NCBI GenBank assembly: GCA_025350985.1
Contig: JANXWU010000280.1
Coordinates: forward strand, 1-5,664
DNA length: 5,664 bases
Direction: 5' to 3'
Source of the DNA: Spartobacteria bacterium
Lineage (GTDB): Bacteria > Verrucomicrobiota > Verrucomicrobiia > Chthoniobacterales > Chthoniobacteraceae
Shown one piece after another: positions 1 to 4,896 of the stretch. Each line of letters begins with the position of its first letter. Positions within the stretch are counted from its first letter, which is position 1. Below the pieces are notes generated by a model. That model did no database searches and was not told the origin of the DNA. It worked only from the letters and a program-made list of their open reading frames with translations. A program made the position numbers and the translations under genes.

Positions 1-48
1 GAATCTCATGCACTTCCCCGTGCAGCGGCACGCCGAAAAGGGGTTCAA

Positions 49-89
49 GAGATTCTTCGACTCCGCCAAGCCTTCGCTCAGAATGACAG
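49..89 (-). repeat. dispersed intergenic repeat (GTCATTCTGAGC...GAAGAATC type)
   Basis: Read on the - strand, this stretch begins CTGTCATTCTGAGCGAAG and ends with GTCGAAGAATCTC. It matches, from memory, a short partly palindromic motif found in many intergenic copies in genomes of several bacterial phyla. The outer arms ATTCT and AGAAT are inverted. Only one copy is present in the window, so its repetitive nature is recalled knowledge and not shown here. Its presence argues that this stretch is non-coding, although the frame of the downstream gene happens to be open through it. Confidence 0.55.
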
Positions 90-133
90 ATCACGCTTTT
101 TCAAACTGTGCCATTACCTGCACGCGGCACGGC

Positions 134-162
134 TTGACAACTTTTCCGCCAGCGCACGTACT
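134..162 (+). promoter_or_regulatory. candidate sigma-70 promoter for the ureohydrolase-like gene
   Basis: A perfect -35 hexamer TTGACA lies at 134-139. With a 17-base spacer the -10 position falls on CGTACT (157-162), which matches the consensus at only three of six bases. Transcription from this pair would begin close to base 169, the proposed GTG start codon, giving a leaderless or nearly leaderless message. That fits the absence of a Shine-Dalgarno sequence. The poor -10 keeps confidence low. Confidence 0.3.
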
Positions 163-168
163 GATCGA

Positions 169-1032
169 GTGCGCCCCGAAGACAACAGCCTCGCGCTTCA
201 GGTCGATCTCGATGGAGCGTGGCCGTGGGATGCGCTCGACGGCGTCGATTTATTCGATGCGCGCGCCTGGGGTCCGCGGTTGCGGTTCACCGCGCCGCGC
301 GATTTGATCGAGAAGTTTTACGCGGAAATTTCGCCGCAACTTGCGCCGTTCACACTTTCGGGTTCCGGCGATTTTCATCATCTCTCGGCGCTCTGGCTGC
401 GACGATTGTCCGAGCCGGTCACGTTGGTTTCGTTCGACAATCATCCCGACTGGGATCGGCGTCCGCCGCGCTGGGCGTGCGGCGGCTGGATCAATCGCGC
501 GCTCGAACTCCCGACTGTGAAGCGGGCGGTGGTTTGGGGTTGCGGCAACTTTGAGTTCGAGTGGCCGCATCGCTGGTTTGCGAACCAAGCGGCGGTCCGC
601 GCCGGGCGGTTGGAAGTGCGGCCTTGGAGCGAGCGGCTTTCGTTAAAAGTGCGCGGGCGGTGGCCGTGCGTGACGCGCGAGAATTGGCGCAAGGAATTTT
701 CCAAATTTGCTGCGAAGTTGGCTGGGCAAAGCATTTACGTGACGGTCGATCTCGATTGTTTGCGCGAGGACGAGGCAGTGACGAATTGGGAGCAGGGGCT
801 TTTTTTGGCGGAAGAAATCGCGTGGGCGCTGCGGAAGTTGCGGAGTGGCGCGGTGATTGTCGGCGGCGATGTTTGCGGCGCGTGGTCGCCGCCGGTTTAC
901 GCGCGATGGAAGCAGAAGTTCGCGGCTTCGTTCGATCATCCGAAGCTCGCGAAGGCTGATGGAACCACGGCTCGCGAGCGCAACCTGCGCGCGCTTCGGA
1001 CGATCTGGCCGGCGCTGGTCTCCGGGGAATAA
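169..1032 (+). CDS. arginase/ureohydrolase-superfamily protein, atypical active site
   Basis: This 287-residue protein looks like a metal-dependent ureohydrolase-fold enzyme (arginase, agmatinase and formimidoylglutamase relatives). Visible motifs are GSGDFHHLS at 65-73 (counterpart of GGDH, with His70 or His71 as ligand), D90-N-H92-P-D94 (counterpart of DAHxD) and TVDLD at 192-196 with Asp194 and Asp196. The two-metal site therefore appears intact. The family's later segment DIxEVNP appears as D234-V-C-G-A-W-S-P, so the guanidinium-contacting Glu is Gly237 here. The usual DP after the DxD pair is also missing (DLDCLREDE). Length is close to arginases. The start is GTG with no Shine-Dalgarno; the frame is open upstream to the window edge without an ATG, GTG or TTG, so 169 is the best visible start but not certain. 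A cytosolic hydrolase of unknown, probably non-guanidine, substrate is likely. Confidence 0.72.
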   Translation: MRPEDNSLALQVDLDGAWPWDALDGVDLFDARAWGPRLRFTAPRDLIEKFYAEISPQLAPFTLSGSGDFHHLSALWLRRLSEPVTLVSFDNHPDWDRRPPRWACGGWINRALELPTVKRAVVWGCGNFEFEWPHRWFANQAAVRAGRLEVRPWSERLSLKVRGRWPCVTRENWRKEFSKFAAKLAGQSIYVTVDLDCLREDEAVTNWEQGLFLAEEIAWALRKLRSGAVIVGGDVCGAWSPPVYARWKQKFAASFDHPKLAKADGTTARERNLRALRTIWPALVSGE

Positions 1033-1037
1033 GGGGG

Positions 1038-1111
1038 AAATCTCTCAGGAAAGCAGGAAAGCCTGATGGCTCGCGTGGCTCCTCAGTTCCTGTTTTCCTG
1101 AGAAATTTTTT
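1038..1111 (+). terminator. long hairpin with T-run between convergent genes
   Basis: Left arm 1038-1059 and right arm 1087-1108 pair over 22 positions, with one G-U pair (1053/1093) and one C-A mismatch (1042/1104), around a 27-base loop. Six Ts follow at 1106-1111, starting within the last stem bases. It begins six bases after the stop of the + strand gene and lies 16 bases beyond the stop of the - strand operon. It could therefore terminate both units, but the T-run favours the + strand. The stem is long for a simple terminator, so it may also be a remnant palindromic repeat. Confidence 0.6.
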
Positions 1112-1126
1112 GCGGGAAGGAGAATT

Positions 1127-1465
1127 TCACGACGCCGTGACAAGGATGAGGCCGCCGCAAATCAGCGCGACGCCGAGGAGCAGGCGCGGAGTCATTTTTT
1201 CCCGTAAAAACAACGCGGCGGAGGCGACGATCATCACGCGCTCAATGCCTTCGTACGGATAAAGCTGGCTGAGCGGGAACTTCGACATCAAGCCGATCCA
1301 GAGCATGATGCTGAGCGTCATCGCGGCGACGCCAGCGGCCAGGGCGGGCACGTAACGCGCGGTGCGTCCGGCGTGCGTTTGGTTCATCGCGAGCTTGAAA
1401 AAAACCTGCCCGCCAACCTGCAAGGCGATCGAGGCAAAGATGAGCGCGAAGGCAAACGGACTCAC
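1127..1465 (-). CDS. small four-helix SMR/ArnE-like membrane protein (partner A)
   Basis: This 112-residue, almost wholly hydrophobic protein has four predicted membrane segments (about 4-23, 38-60, 73-88 and 93-110). It belongs to the drug/metabolite transporter group near SMR and EamA proteins. Helix 1 reads QVGGQVFFK (16-24). Aligned with EmrE through the Lys, Gln16 occupies the place of the proton-coupling Glu14, so a drug/proton antiporter is unlikely. The G-Q-x-x-x-K pattern resembles ArnE, half of the flippase for undecaprenyl-phosphate-linked aminoarabinose. The start is GTG, five bases after a GAGGAG ribosome-binding site that lies inside the upstream gene. The two genes overlap by four bases (GTGA). 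It is the last gene of the - strand operon and probably forms a heteromer with its neighbour. Substrate unknown; a lipid-linked sugar is an inference. Confidence 0.75.
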   Translation of the reverse strand: MSPFAFALIFASIALQVGGQVFFKLAMNQTHAGRTARYVPALAAGVAAMTLSIMLWIGLMSKFPLSQLYPYEGIERVMIVASAALFLREKMTPRLLLGVALICGGLILVTAS

Positions 1466-1872
1466 GGTTTCTCCTCGATTTCCTTCTCGATCGTTTCCTC
1501 GATTTTCGCGGCCGACTGCGCGGTGACGAGCACGCCGGCGAGGACCAGCGCGATGCCGAGCCAGCGTTGGGCGACGATTTTTTCGCCAAGGAAAATCCAG
1601 CAACTCAGCGGCACGATGACGTGCAGCGCGCCGGAGAGATTGTAGGCGACGCCCAGTGGGACGAAGCGCAGTGCGTAAAGCCACGCGAGCAGACTGCCAA
1701 TCGTCGCGAGAGCAGCCAGCCAGGCCCATCCCGAGCTCATGGCGGCGAAACCGAACGGCGACGCGTCCGCCGACATGGGCGCGGATTTTTTAAATAAAAC
1801 CTGCGACGCGGCGGAGAGGAGCACGCTCAGAAAAACCTGCGCGTGCGGATGCAAAAACCAGCGGCGCGTCAC
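1462..1872 (-). CDS. small four-helix SMR/ArnF-like membrane protein (partner B)
   Basis: This 136-residue protein has four likely membrane helices (about 11-27, 49-68, 80-96 and 103-119). They are followed by a charged cytosolic tail of three IEEx-type units, ending at residue 136. The segment PLGVAYNLSGALHV with LGEKI and WLGIALVLAGVL (72-115) is typical of the SMR/EamA fold. In helix 1, S20-A-A-S-Q-V-L-F-K28 aligns with EmrE so that Ser20 replaces the essential Glu14, as in ArnE-type flippase subunits. The GTG start overlaps the stop of the acyltransferase gene by four bases (GTGA) and has no good Shine-Dalgarno, so re-initiation by terminating ribosomes is likely. The frame remains open upstream, but that part only mirrors the acyltransferase gene. 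With its downstream partner it probably forms an asymmetric two-subunit transporter or flippase; the substrate is not evident. Confidence 0.75.
   Translation of the reverse strand: MTRRWFLHPHAQVFLSVLLSAASQVLFKKSAPMSADASPFGFAAMSSGWAWLAALATIGSLLAWLYALRFVPLGVAYNLSGALHVIVPLSCWIFLGEKIVAQRWLGIALVLAGVLVTAQSAAKIEETIEKEIEEKP
1468..1503 (-). repeat. three tandem 12-bp units encoding IEET-IEKE-IEEK
   Basis: The last codons of the upstream SMR-like gene consist of three in-frame 12-base units that each begin ATCGAG. They encode a charged tail, I124 to K135. The third unit also supplies the GAGGAG ribosome-binding site of the next gene. The copy number could change by slippage without breaking the frame. 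Confidence 0.7.
1471..1476 (-). promoter_or_regulatory. strong Shine-Dalgarno GAGGAG for the ArnE-like gene
   Basis: On the - strand GAGGAG lies five bases before the GTG at 1465-1463. It is the clearest ribosome-binding site in the window. It fixes the GTG start and excludes the much longer upstream reading of that frame, which only shadows the neighbouring gene. Confidence 0.75.
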
Positions 1873-3095
1873 AACTCGTGCGCGTTCGGAAATTGGCGGA
1901 TGACCGGGTCGTGGCGCGCGGGCTGGAGCAGGTTGAGCACGCGCTTGAAGATGGGATTGATGAGTGGCGAGGTGTGCCACGCGTAGAGGTCGAGCGGGGC
2001 GAGTTCCATGCGTAGATGGAGCTTTGGGTCGTAGTTGAGCGGCGCGGTGTAGTAACGCTGGAGTCCTTGGTCGATGGCCCATTGGACGACGTCGCGCCAC
2101 GTCACGAAGTAAAGGTGCAGGTCGAGCGCGACGGCGTAATCGAGGCCGATGTTGAGGTCGTGAATGGTGCCGTCGTGGACCATGCAAAGCGCGAAGGCGA
2201 CAGCTTTGCCATTCTGACGCCAGATGAAAAAGCGGGCGCGGTCGGGCATCTCGCGTCCGATGCGGGCGAGGAAATCTTTCGTCAGCTCCTCGAAGCGCAT
2301 CGTCGAGCGCGCGAGGGTCTGTTGGTAGAGCGGGTAGATTTCGTCGAGGACGGGGGTGGCGTCGGTGAGCACTTCCATCGTGAGCGGCGCGTGCTGGCCG
2401 AGTTTTTTAAATTTGCGCCGCAGATTTTTGCGGAAGGCGTGGCTCAACTTTTTCTGCATGAACTCGTCGAAACTTTTGAAATCGAGGTCGAGCGCGCAGG
2501 CAGGCATCGAGGGGGCGCGGCGGTAGCCGTTGCTGGAAAAAGGAATCAACTGCTCGCGATAGGTCGATGGGAAATCCTTGAGCAGCACCATCGACGCGTT
2601 CGATTGCTTTGCGAAAAGAGCGAGGGCTTCGTGCAGGGCAGCGGCGACCCACGGCTGCGCCCCGTCCAGCGCGCCTTCGCCGGCGGAGCAGCCGACCATG
2701 AGCATCCGCATTTGCAGCCAGCCGGGGAGGAGCTTGCGCGGCCAGCCGAGGGCGGCGCGGATCTTGGGCGGAAGTCCGACGAGAAGATCCTGCCGGACGA
2801 AAAAGAGCGGTTGAATCGCGACCTCGCCGGTCGTGCGGTTTTCCAAAATTAAATAGCGATGGTCAAATTGTTCACCCAGCGTTTGCTCGGCGATTTCATA
2901 ATAACGGTGGTCTTTGCAGTGGCCGGCGAACGCGCGCGTCCAGAGTTCGGAATCGATGTCCCGCGCGGAGTGGACCACGCGAGCGGGACCGAACGCGGTC
3001 TCCAAGCTTTCGATTTCGCGGGCTGATTTTTTCGCCAGGAAACGGTAGAGAAAAACGGACGAAGTTGCCGCGGTGAAGAGAAGTCTGGCGTCCAT
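1869..3095 (-). CDS. GNAT-fold (FemAB/BioF2-like) acyltransferase
   Basis: This 408-residue protein has no signal peptide and resembles the double-GNAT acyltransferases of the FemAB / Acetyltransf_6 (PF13480) / peptidoglycan-biosynthesis-recognition type. The second GNAT half is the clearest. It starts near 215 with K-K-L-S-H-A-F-R-K-N-L-R-R-K, runs through FFIWRQNGKAVAFAL (289-303) and HDLNIGLDY (312-320), and ends near 355. The tail Y355-D-P-K-L-H-L-R-M-E-L-A-P-L-D-L-Y is the common closing strand of this group. Such enzymes transfer aminoacyl or acyl groups to cell-wall precursors, polysaccharides or lipids at the inner membrane face. The ATG at 3095 is the first in frame (stop at 3119-3117) and lacks a clear Shine-Dalgarno. 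It is the first gene of the operon with two flippase-like genes, which suggests that it modifies the exported molecule. Family assignment is fairly sure; the substrate is unknown. Confidence 0.72.
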   Translation of the reverse strand: MDARLLFTAATSSVFLYRFLAKKSAREIESLETAFGPARVVHSARDIDSELWTRAFAGHCKDHRYYEIAEQTLGEQFDHRYLILENRTTGEVAIQPLFFVRQDLLVGLPPKIRAALGWPRKLLPGWLQMRMLMVGCSAGEGALDGAQPWVAAALHEALALFAKQSNASMVLLKDFPSTYREQLIPFSSNGYRRAPSMPACALDLDFKSFDEFMQKKLSHAFRKNLRRKFKKLGQHAPLTMEVLTDATPVLDEIYPLYQQTLARSTMRFEELTKDFLARIGREMPDRARFFIWRQNGKAVAFALCMVHDGTIHDLNIGLDYAVALDLHLYFVTWRDVVQWAIDQGLQRYYTAPLNYDPKLHLRMELAPLDLYAWHTSPLINPIFKRVLNLLQPARHDPVIRQFPNAHEL

Positions 3096-3181
3096 GCAGA
3101 GGAAACGGCGAATGAATCACGGGGACAAGCAGGACGCCACCGGAATCTCTGAAGTTCGCGGGGAAGAGCGCGCGTGTTTGC

Positions 3182-3201
3182 TCGCGGGCCCGCGATTTTT
3201 T
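3182..3201 (+). terminator. perfect 12-bp palindrome plus T-run in the divergent region
   Basis: CGCGGGCCCGCG at 3183-3194 is a perfect palindrome. Flanking T3182 and A3195 extend it to a five-pair stem with a GGCC loop, followed by six Ts at 3196-3201. On the + strand this has the form of a short intrinsic terminator, placed 53 bases before the UDP-glucuronate decarboxylase start. It could be an attenuator in that gene's leader, the end of a small RNA, an operator, or chance in GC-rich DNA. Confidence 0.35.
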
Positions 3202-3225
3202 CGACCCAGAAGATGTTGTCGCTTT

Positions 3226-3245
3226 CCTGAAACTTTTCTTTCAGG
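3226..3245 (+). promoter_or_regulatory. hairpin covering the ribosome-binding site of the UXS gene
   Basis: CCTGAAA (3226-3232) and TTTCAGG (3239-3245) form a perfect seven-pair stem with a six-base loop. The AGGG at 3243-3246, eight bases before the ATG at 3255, is the only Shine-Dalgarno-like sequence available, and three of its four bases are paired. The hairpin could therefore limit translation of the decarboxylase. This is structural inference only. Confidence 0.4.
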
Positions 3246-3254
3246 GTGCCGGCG

Positions 3255-4208
3255 ATGTTCCCCAAATCGAAACGCCCTATTTCAGTAGTCACCGGCGGCG
3301 CTGGCTTTCTCGGTTCTCATTTAACGGACCGTCTGCTGGCGGAAGGCCACCGCGTCATCGCCATCGACAATCTCATCACCGGCAACACCGCGAACATCGA
3401 GCACTTGGCCGGCAACGAGGACTACAAGTTCATCAAGCACGATGTCTCGAACTACATTTTCGTGCCGGGCGAAGTGAACCACGTCTTCCATTTTGCATCG
3501 CCCGCCAGCCCGATCGATTATTTGAAGTTCCCCATCCCGACGTTGAAGGTCGGCGCGCTCGGCACGCACAACACCCTCGGCCTGGCGAAGGACAAAAAGG
3601 CGACGTTCATCATCGCCTCGACTTCGGAGTGTTACGGCGACCCGCTCATCCATCCGCAGCGCGAGGATTATTGGGGAAATGTGAACCCGGTCGGGCCGCG
3701 CGGCTGTTACGATGAGGCGAAGCGGTTCGCCGAGGCGATGACGAGGGCGTATCACCGCTATCACGCCGTGGACACGCACATCGTCCGCATCTTCAATACC
3801 TACGGCCCGCGGATGCGGCTGGAGGACGGGCGCGTGGTGCCGGCGTTCATCGCGCAGGCGTTGCGGAACGAGCCGCTGACGGTGTTTGGCGACGGTTCGC
3901 AGACGCGGAGTTTCTGTTACGTCAGCGATTTGATCGACGGGATTTTTAAGCTGTCGATGACCGACTACCACGAGCCGGTGAACATCGGCAATCCGCGTGA
4001 GATGACGATCAAACAGTTCGGCGAGGAAATCCGGCGGATCATCGGAACCAACTCCGAACTGGAGTATCGCCCGCTGCCGGTGGACGACCCGAAAGTGCGG
4101 CAGCCGGACATCACGCTGGCGAAGAAACTTCTCGGGTGGGAGCCGAAGGTCGCGTTCGAGGAAGGCATCGTGCGGACGATCGATTATTTCCGCTCACGCG
4201 TAACTTAG
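3255..4208 (+). CDS. uxs: UDP-glucuronate decarboxylase (UDP-xylose synthase)
   Basis: This 317-residue short-chain dehydrogenase/reductase-fold enzyme converts UDP-glucuronate to UDP-xylose with bound NAD+. The Rossmann motif is [10 protein letters not shown] (13-22), and Asp38 closes strand 2. The family signature ASPASP with DYLKFP lies at 81-93. The catalytic segment STSEC-Y-GDP (122-130) holds Thr123 and Glu125, and the Y152-x-x-x-K156 pair lies in [27 protein letters not shown] and [17 protein letters not shown] follow as expected, and length is normal. Small differences are Cys126 where Val is usual, and Ala in YDEAK where Gly is common. ATG 3255 is preferred over an in-frame GTG at 3246 because AGGG sits eight bases upstream of the ATG. 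UDP-xylose feeds envelope polysaccharide or O-antigen-like glycans. The gene is divergent from the acyltransferase/flippase-like operon. Confidence 0.93.
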   Translation: MFPKSKRPISVVTGGAGFLGSHLTDRLLAEGHRVIAIDNLITGNTANIEHLAGNEDYKFIKHDVSNYIFVPGEVNHVFHFASPASPIDYLKFPIPTLKVGALGTHNTLGLAKDKKATFIIASTSECYGDPLIHPQREDYWGNVNPVGPRGCYDEAKRFAEAMTRAYHRYHAVDTHIVRIFNTYGPRMRLEDGRVVPAFIAQALRNEPLTVFGDGSQTRSFCYVSDLIDGIFKLSMTDYHEPVNIGNPREMTIKQFGEEIRRIIGTNSELEYRPLPVDDPKVRQPDITLAKKLLGWEPKVAFEEGIVRTIDYFRSRVT

Positions 4209-4226
4209 GCGGAAATTTTCGCTTTT
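4207..4226 (+). terminator. weak hairpin after the UXS stop
   Basis: Bases 4207-4213 can pair with 4218-4224, including two G-U pairs, around a four-base loop; Ts at 4223-4226 partly overlap the stem. It overlaps the stop codon of the decarboxylase gene. It is too weak to be sure of termination, so read-through into the pilus genes remains possible. Confidence 0.25.
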
Positions 4227-4239
4227 CCCTTTGCATTTT

Positions 4240-4252
4240 GCGGCCAAGCCGC
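4240..4252 (+). other. small GC-rich hairpin upstream of the exported-protein gene
   Basis: GCGGC (4240-4244) and GCCGC (4248-4252) form a perfect five-pair stem with a CAA loop. No T-run follows on the + strand. The A/T-containing CATATACC follows directly and could be part of a weak promoter for the gene at 4293, with TTGCAT (4231-4236) as a poor -35 match. No firm promoter can be named. Confidence 0.3.
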
Positions 4253-4292
4253 GCATATACCAAACCCGCAACCGCCCCACCTGTTTCACCCC

Positions 4293-4868
4293 ATGAAAAA
4301 GCTGCTGTTTTCGCTCTGCGCTTTGCTGATGGCCGCGCCCTTTGCTTCGGCCCAGACTGCCGCCGCCAAGGAATTCGATGTCAAAAAAGTGACGATCCAG
4401 ATGATCGAGTCGCCGACATTTTCCGTGACTGGCCCGCCGGCCAAACAGCATCGCCCCGCGAAGTGGCTCGAGATCGAAGTGGACTTCGACGCCAAGCCCG
4501 AGTTCACCGACGAGCTAACTTTTAATTACTACGTCTTTTTCAACAAGCGCCTCTTCGTCGGACAGGTCGCGCATGTGAGCATCGAGAAAGGCAACGCCCT
4601 GCACTCGGTCATGTATATCTCGCCCAAAACGATGGCCCGAATCGCGGCGGGAAAAGTCGTGACGGCGGGCGAAGTGGTGGCCACGGTGCAAATCGCCAAG
4701 CCGGGCATCCAGATGCCGGTCGCGGAAAAAAGCTCGAAGGCGGTGCAGCCGAACTGGTGGGCGAGTTTGAAACAGGAAACGGGGTTCCTCGTGAACAAAA
4801 ACGAGACGCCTTTCGCCCCGCTTTACTGGGATCACTACGAGGCGATCAAGCCCGCACTGCCCCGCTGA
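4293..4868 (+). CDS. exported Amuc_1102-like pilus-locus protein
   Basis: This 191-residue protein begins with a clear Sec signal peptide: MKK, a hydrophobic stretch at 4-17, and a likely signal peptidase I site after Ala-Ser-Ala (18-20). The mature part is beta-rich, with alternating strands such as WLEIEVDFD (58-66), FNYYVFFNKRLFVGQVAHVSI (77-97) and EVVATVQI (127-134). It ends in a Trp/aromatic-rich segment with N154-W-W and PLYWDHYEAIKP (176-187). Size, signal peptide, sequence character and position just upstream of pilM match the protein called Amuc_1102 in Akkermansia, part of the Verrucomicrobiota type IV pilus-like cluster. That homology is recalled, not computed. It has no lipobox and no type III signal, so it is probably a periplasmic or surface partner and not a pilin. 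It lacks a Shine-Dalgarno; 28 bases separate it from pilM, so they are probably co-transcribed. Confidence 0.75.
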   Translation: MKKLLFSLCALLMAAPFASAQTAAAKEFDVKKVTIQMIESPTFSVTGPPAKQHRPAKWLEIEVDFDAKPEFTDELTFNYYVFFNKRLFVGQVAHVSIEKGNALHSVMYISPKTMARIAAGKVVTAGEVVATVQIAKPGIQMPVAEKSSKAVQPNWWASLKQETGFLVNKNETPFAPLYWDHYEAIKPALPR

Positions 4869-4889
4869 TTTCGCCGGCTGATTTTCGCT
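4864..4889 (+). repeat. short direct repeat at the pilM intergenic junction
   Basis: Two nearly identical 13-base units, GCTGATTTCGCCG and GCTGATTTTCGCT, lie back to back. The first contains the stop codon of the exported-protein gene, and the pair fills most of the space before pilM. It may be a simple local duplication. Confidence 0.5.
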
Positions 4890-4896
4890 TTTCAAA

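Noticed and set aside
8..307. 99-codon + strand frame at the left end
   Set aside because: It would translate through the dispersed repeat and into another frame of the ureohydrolase-like gene, and it has no recognisable features.
1466..1729. Upstream extension of the frame of the ArnE-like gene
   Set aside because: The extension is Arg-rich and overlaps the neighbouring SMR-like gene. The GAGGAG five bases before GTG 1465 fixes the start.
1873..2187. Upstream extension of the frame of the ArnF-like gene
   Set aside because: It is His/Arg/Pro-rich shadow sequence inside the acyltransferase gene. The GTGA overlap at 1869-1872 gives a natural coupled start and a normal SMR-like length.
2016..2852. 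278-codon open frame on the + strand opposite the acyltransferase gene
   Set aside because: It is a mirror of the acyltransferase coding strand in high-GC DNA, with low-complexity E/V/R/G-rich composition and no domain. The opposite strand has a convincing family match and operon overlaps.
2849..3292. 147-codon - strand frame overlapping the acyltransferase start and the divergent region; considered as an N-terminal piece joined by frameshift
   Set aside because: Its sequence shows no GNAT-like or membrane features, it runs into the coding region in a different frame, and the acyltransferase is already of full length without it.
3321..3971. 216-codon open frame on the - strand opposite the UXS gene
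   Set aside because: It is Arg/Val-rich with no motif and lies wholly within a gene with all UXS signatures.
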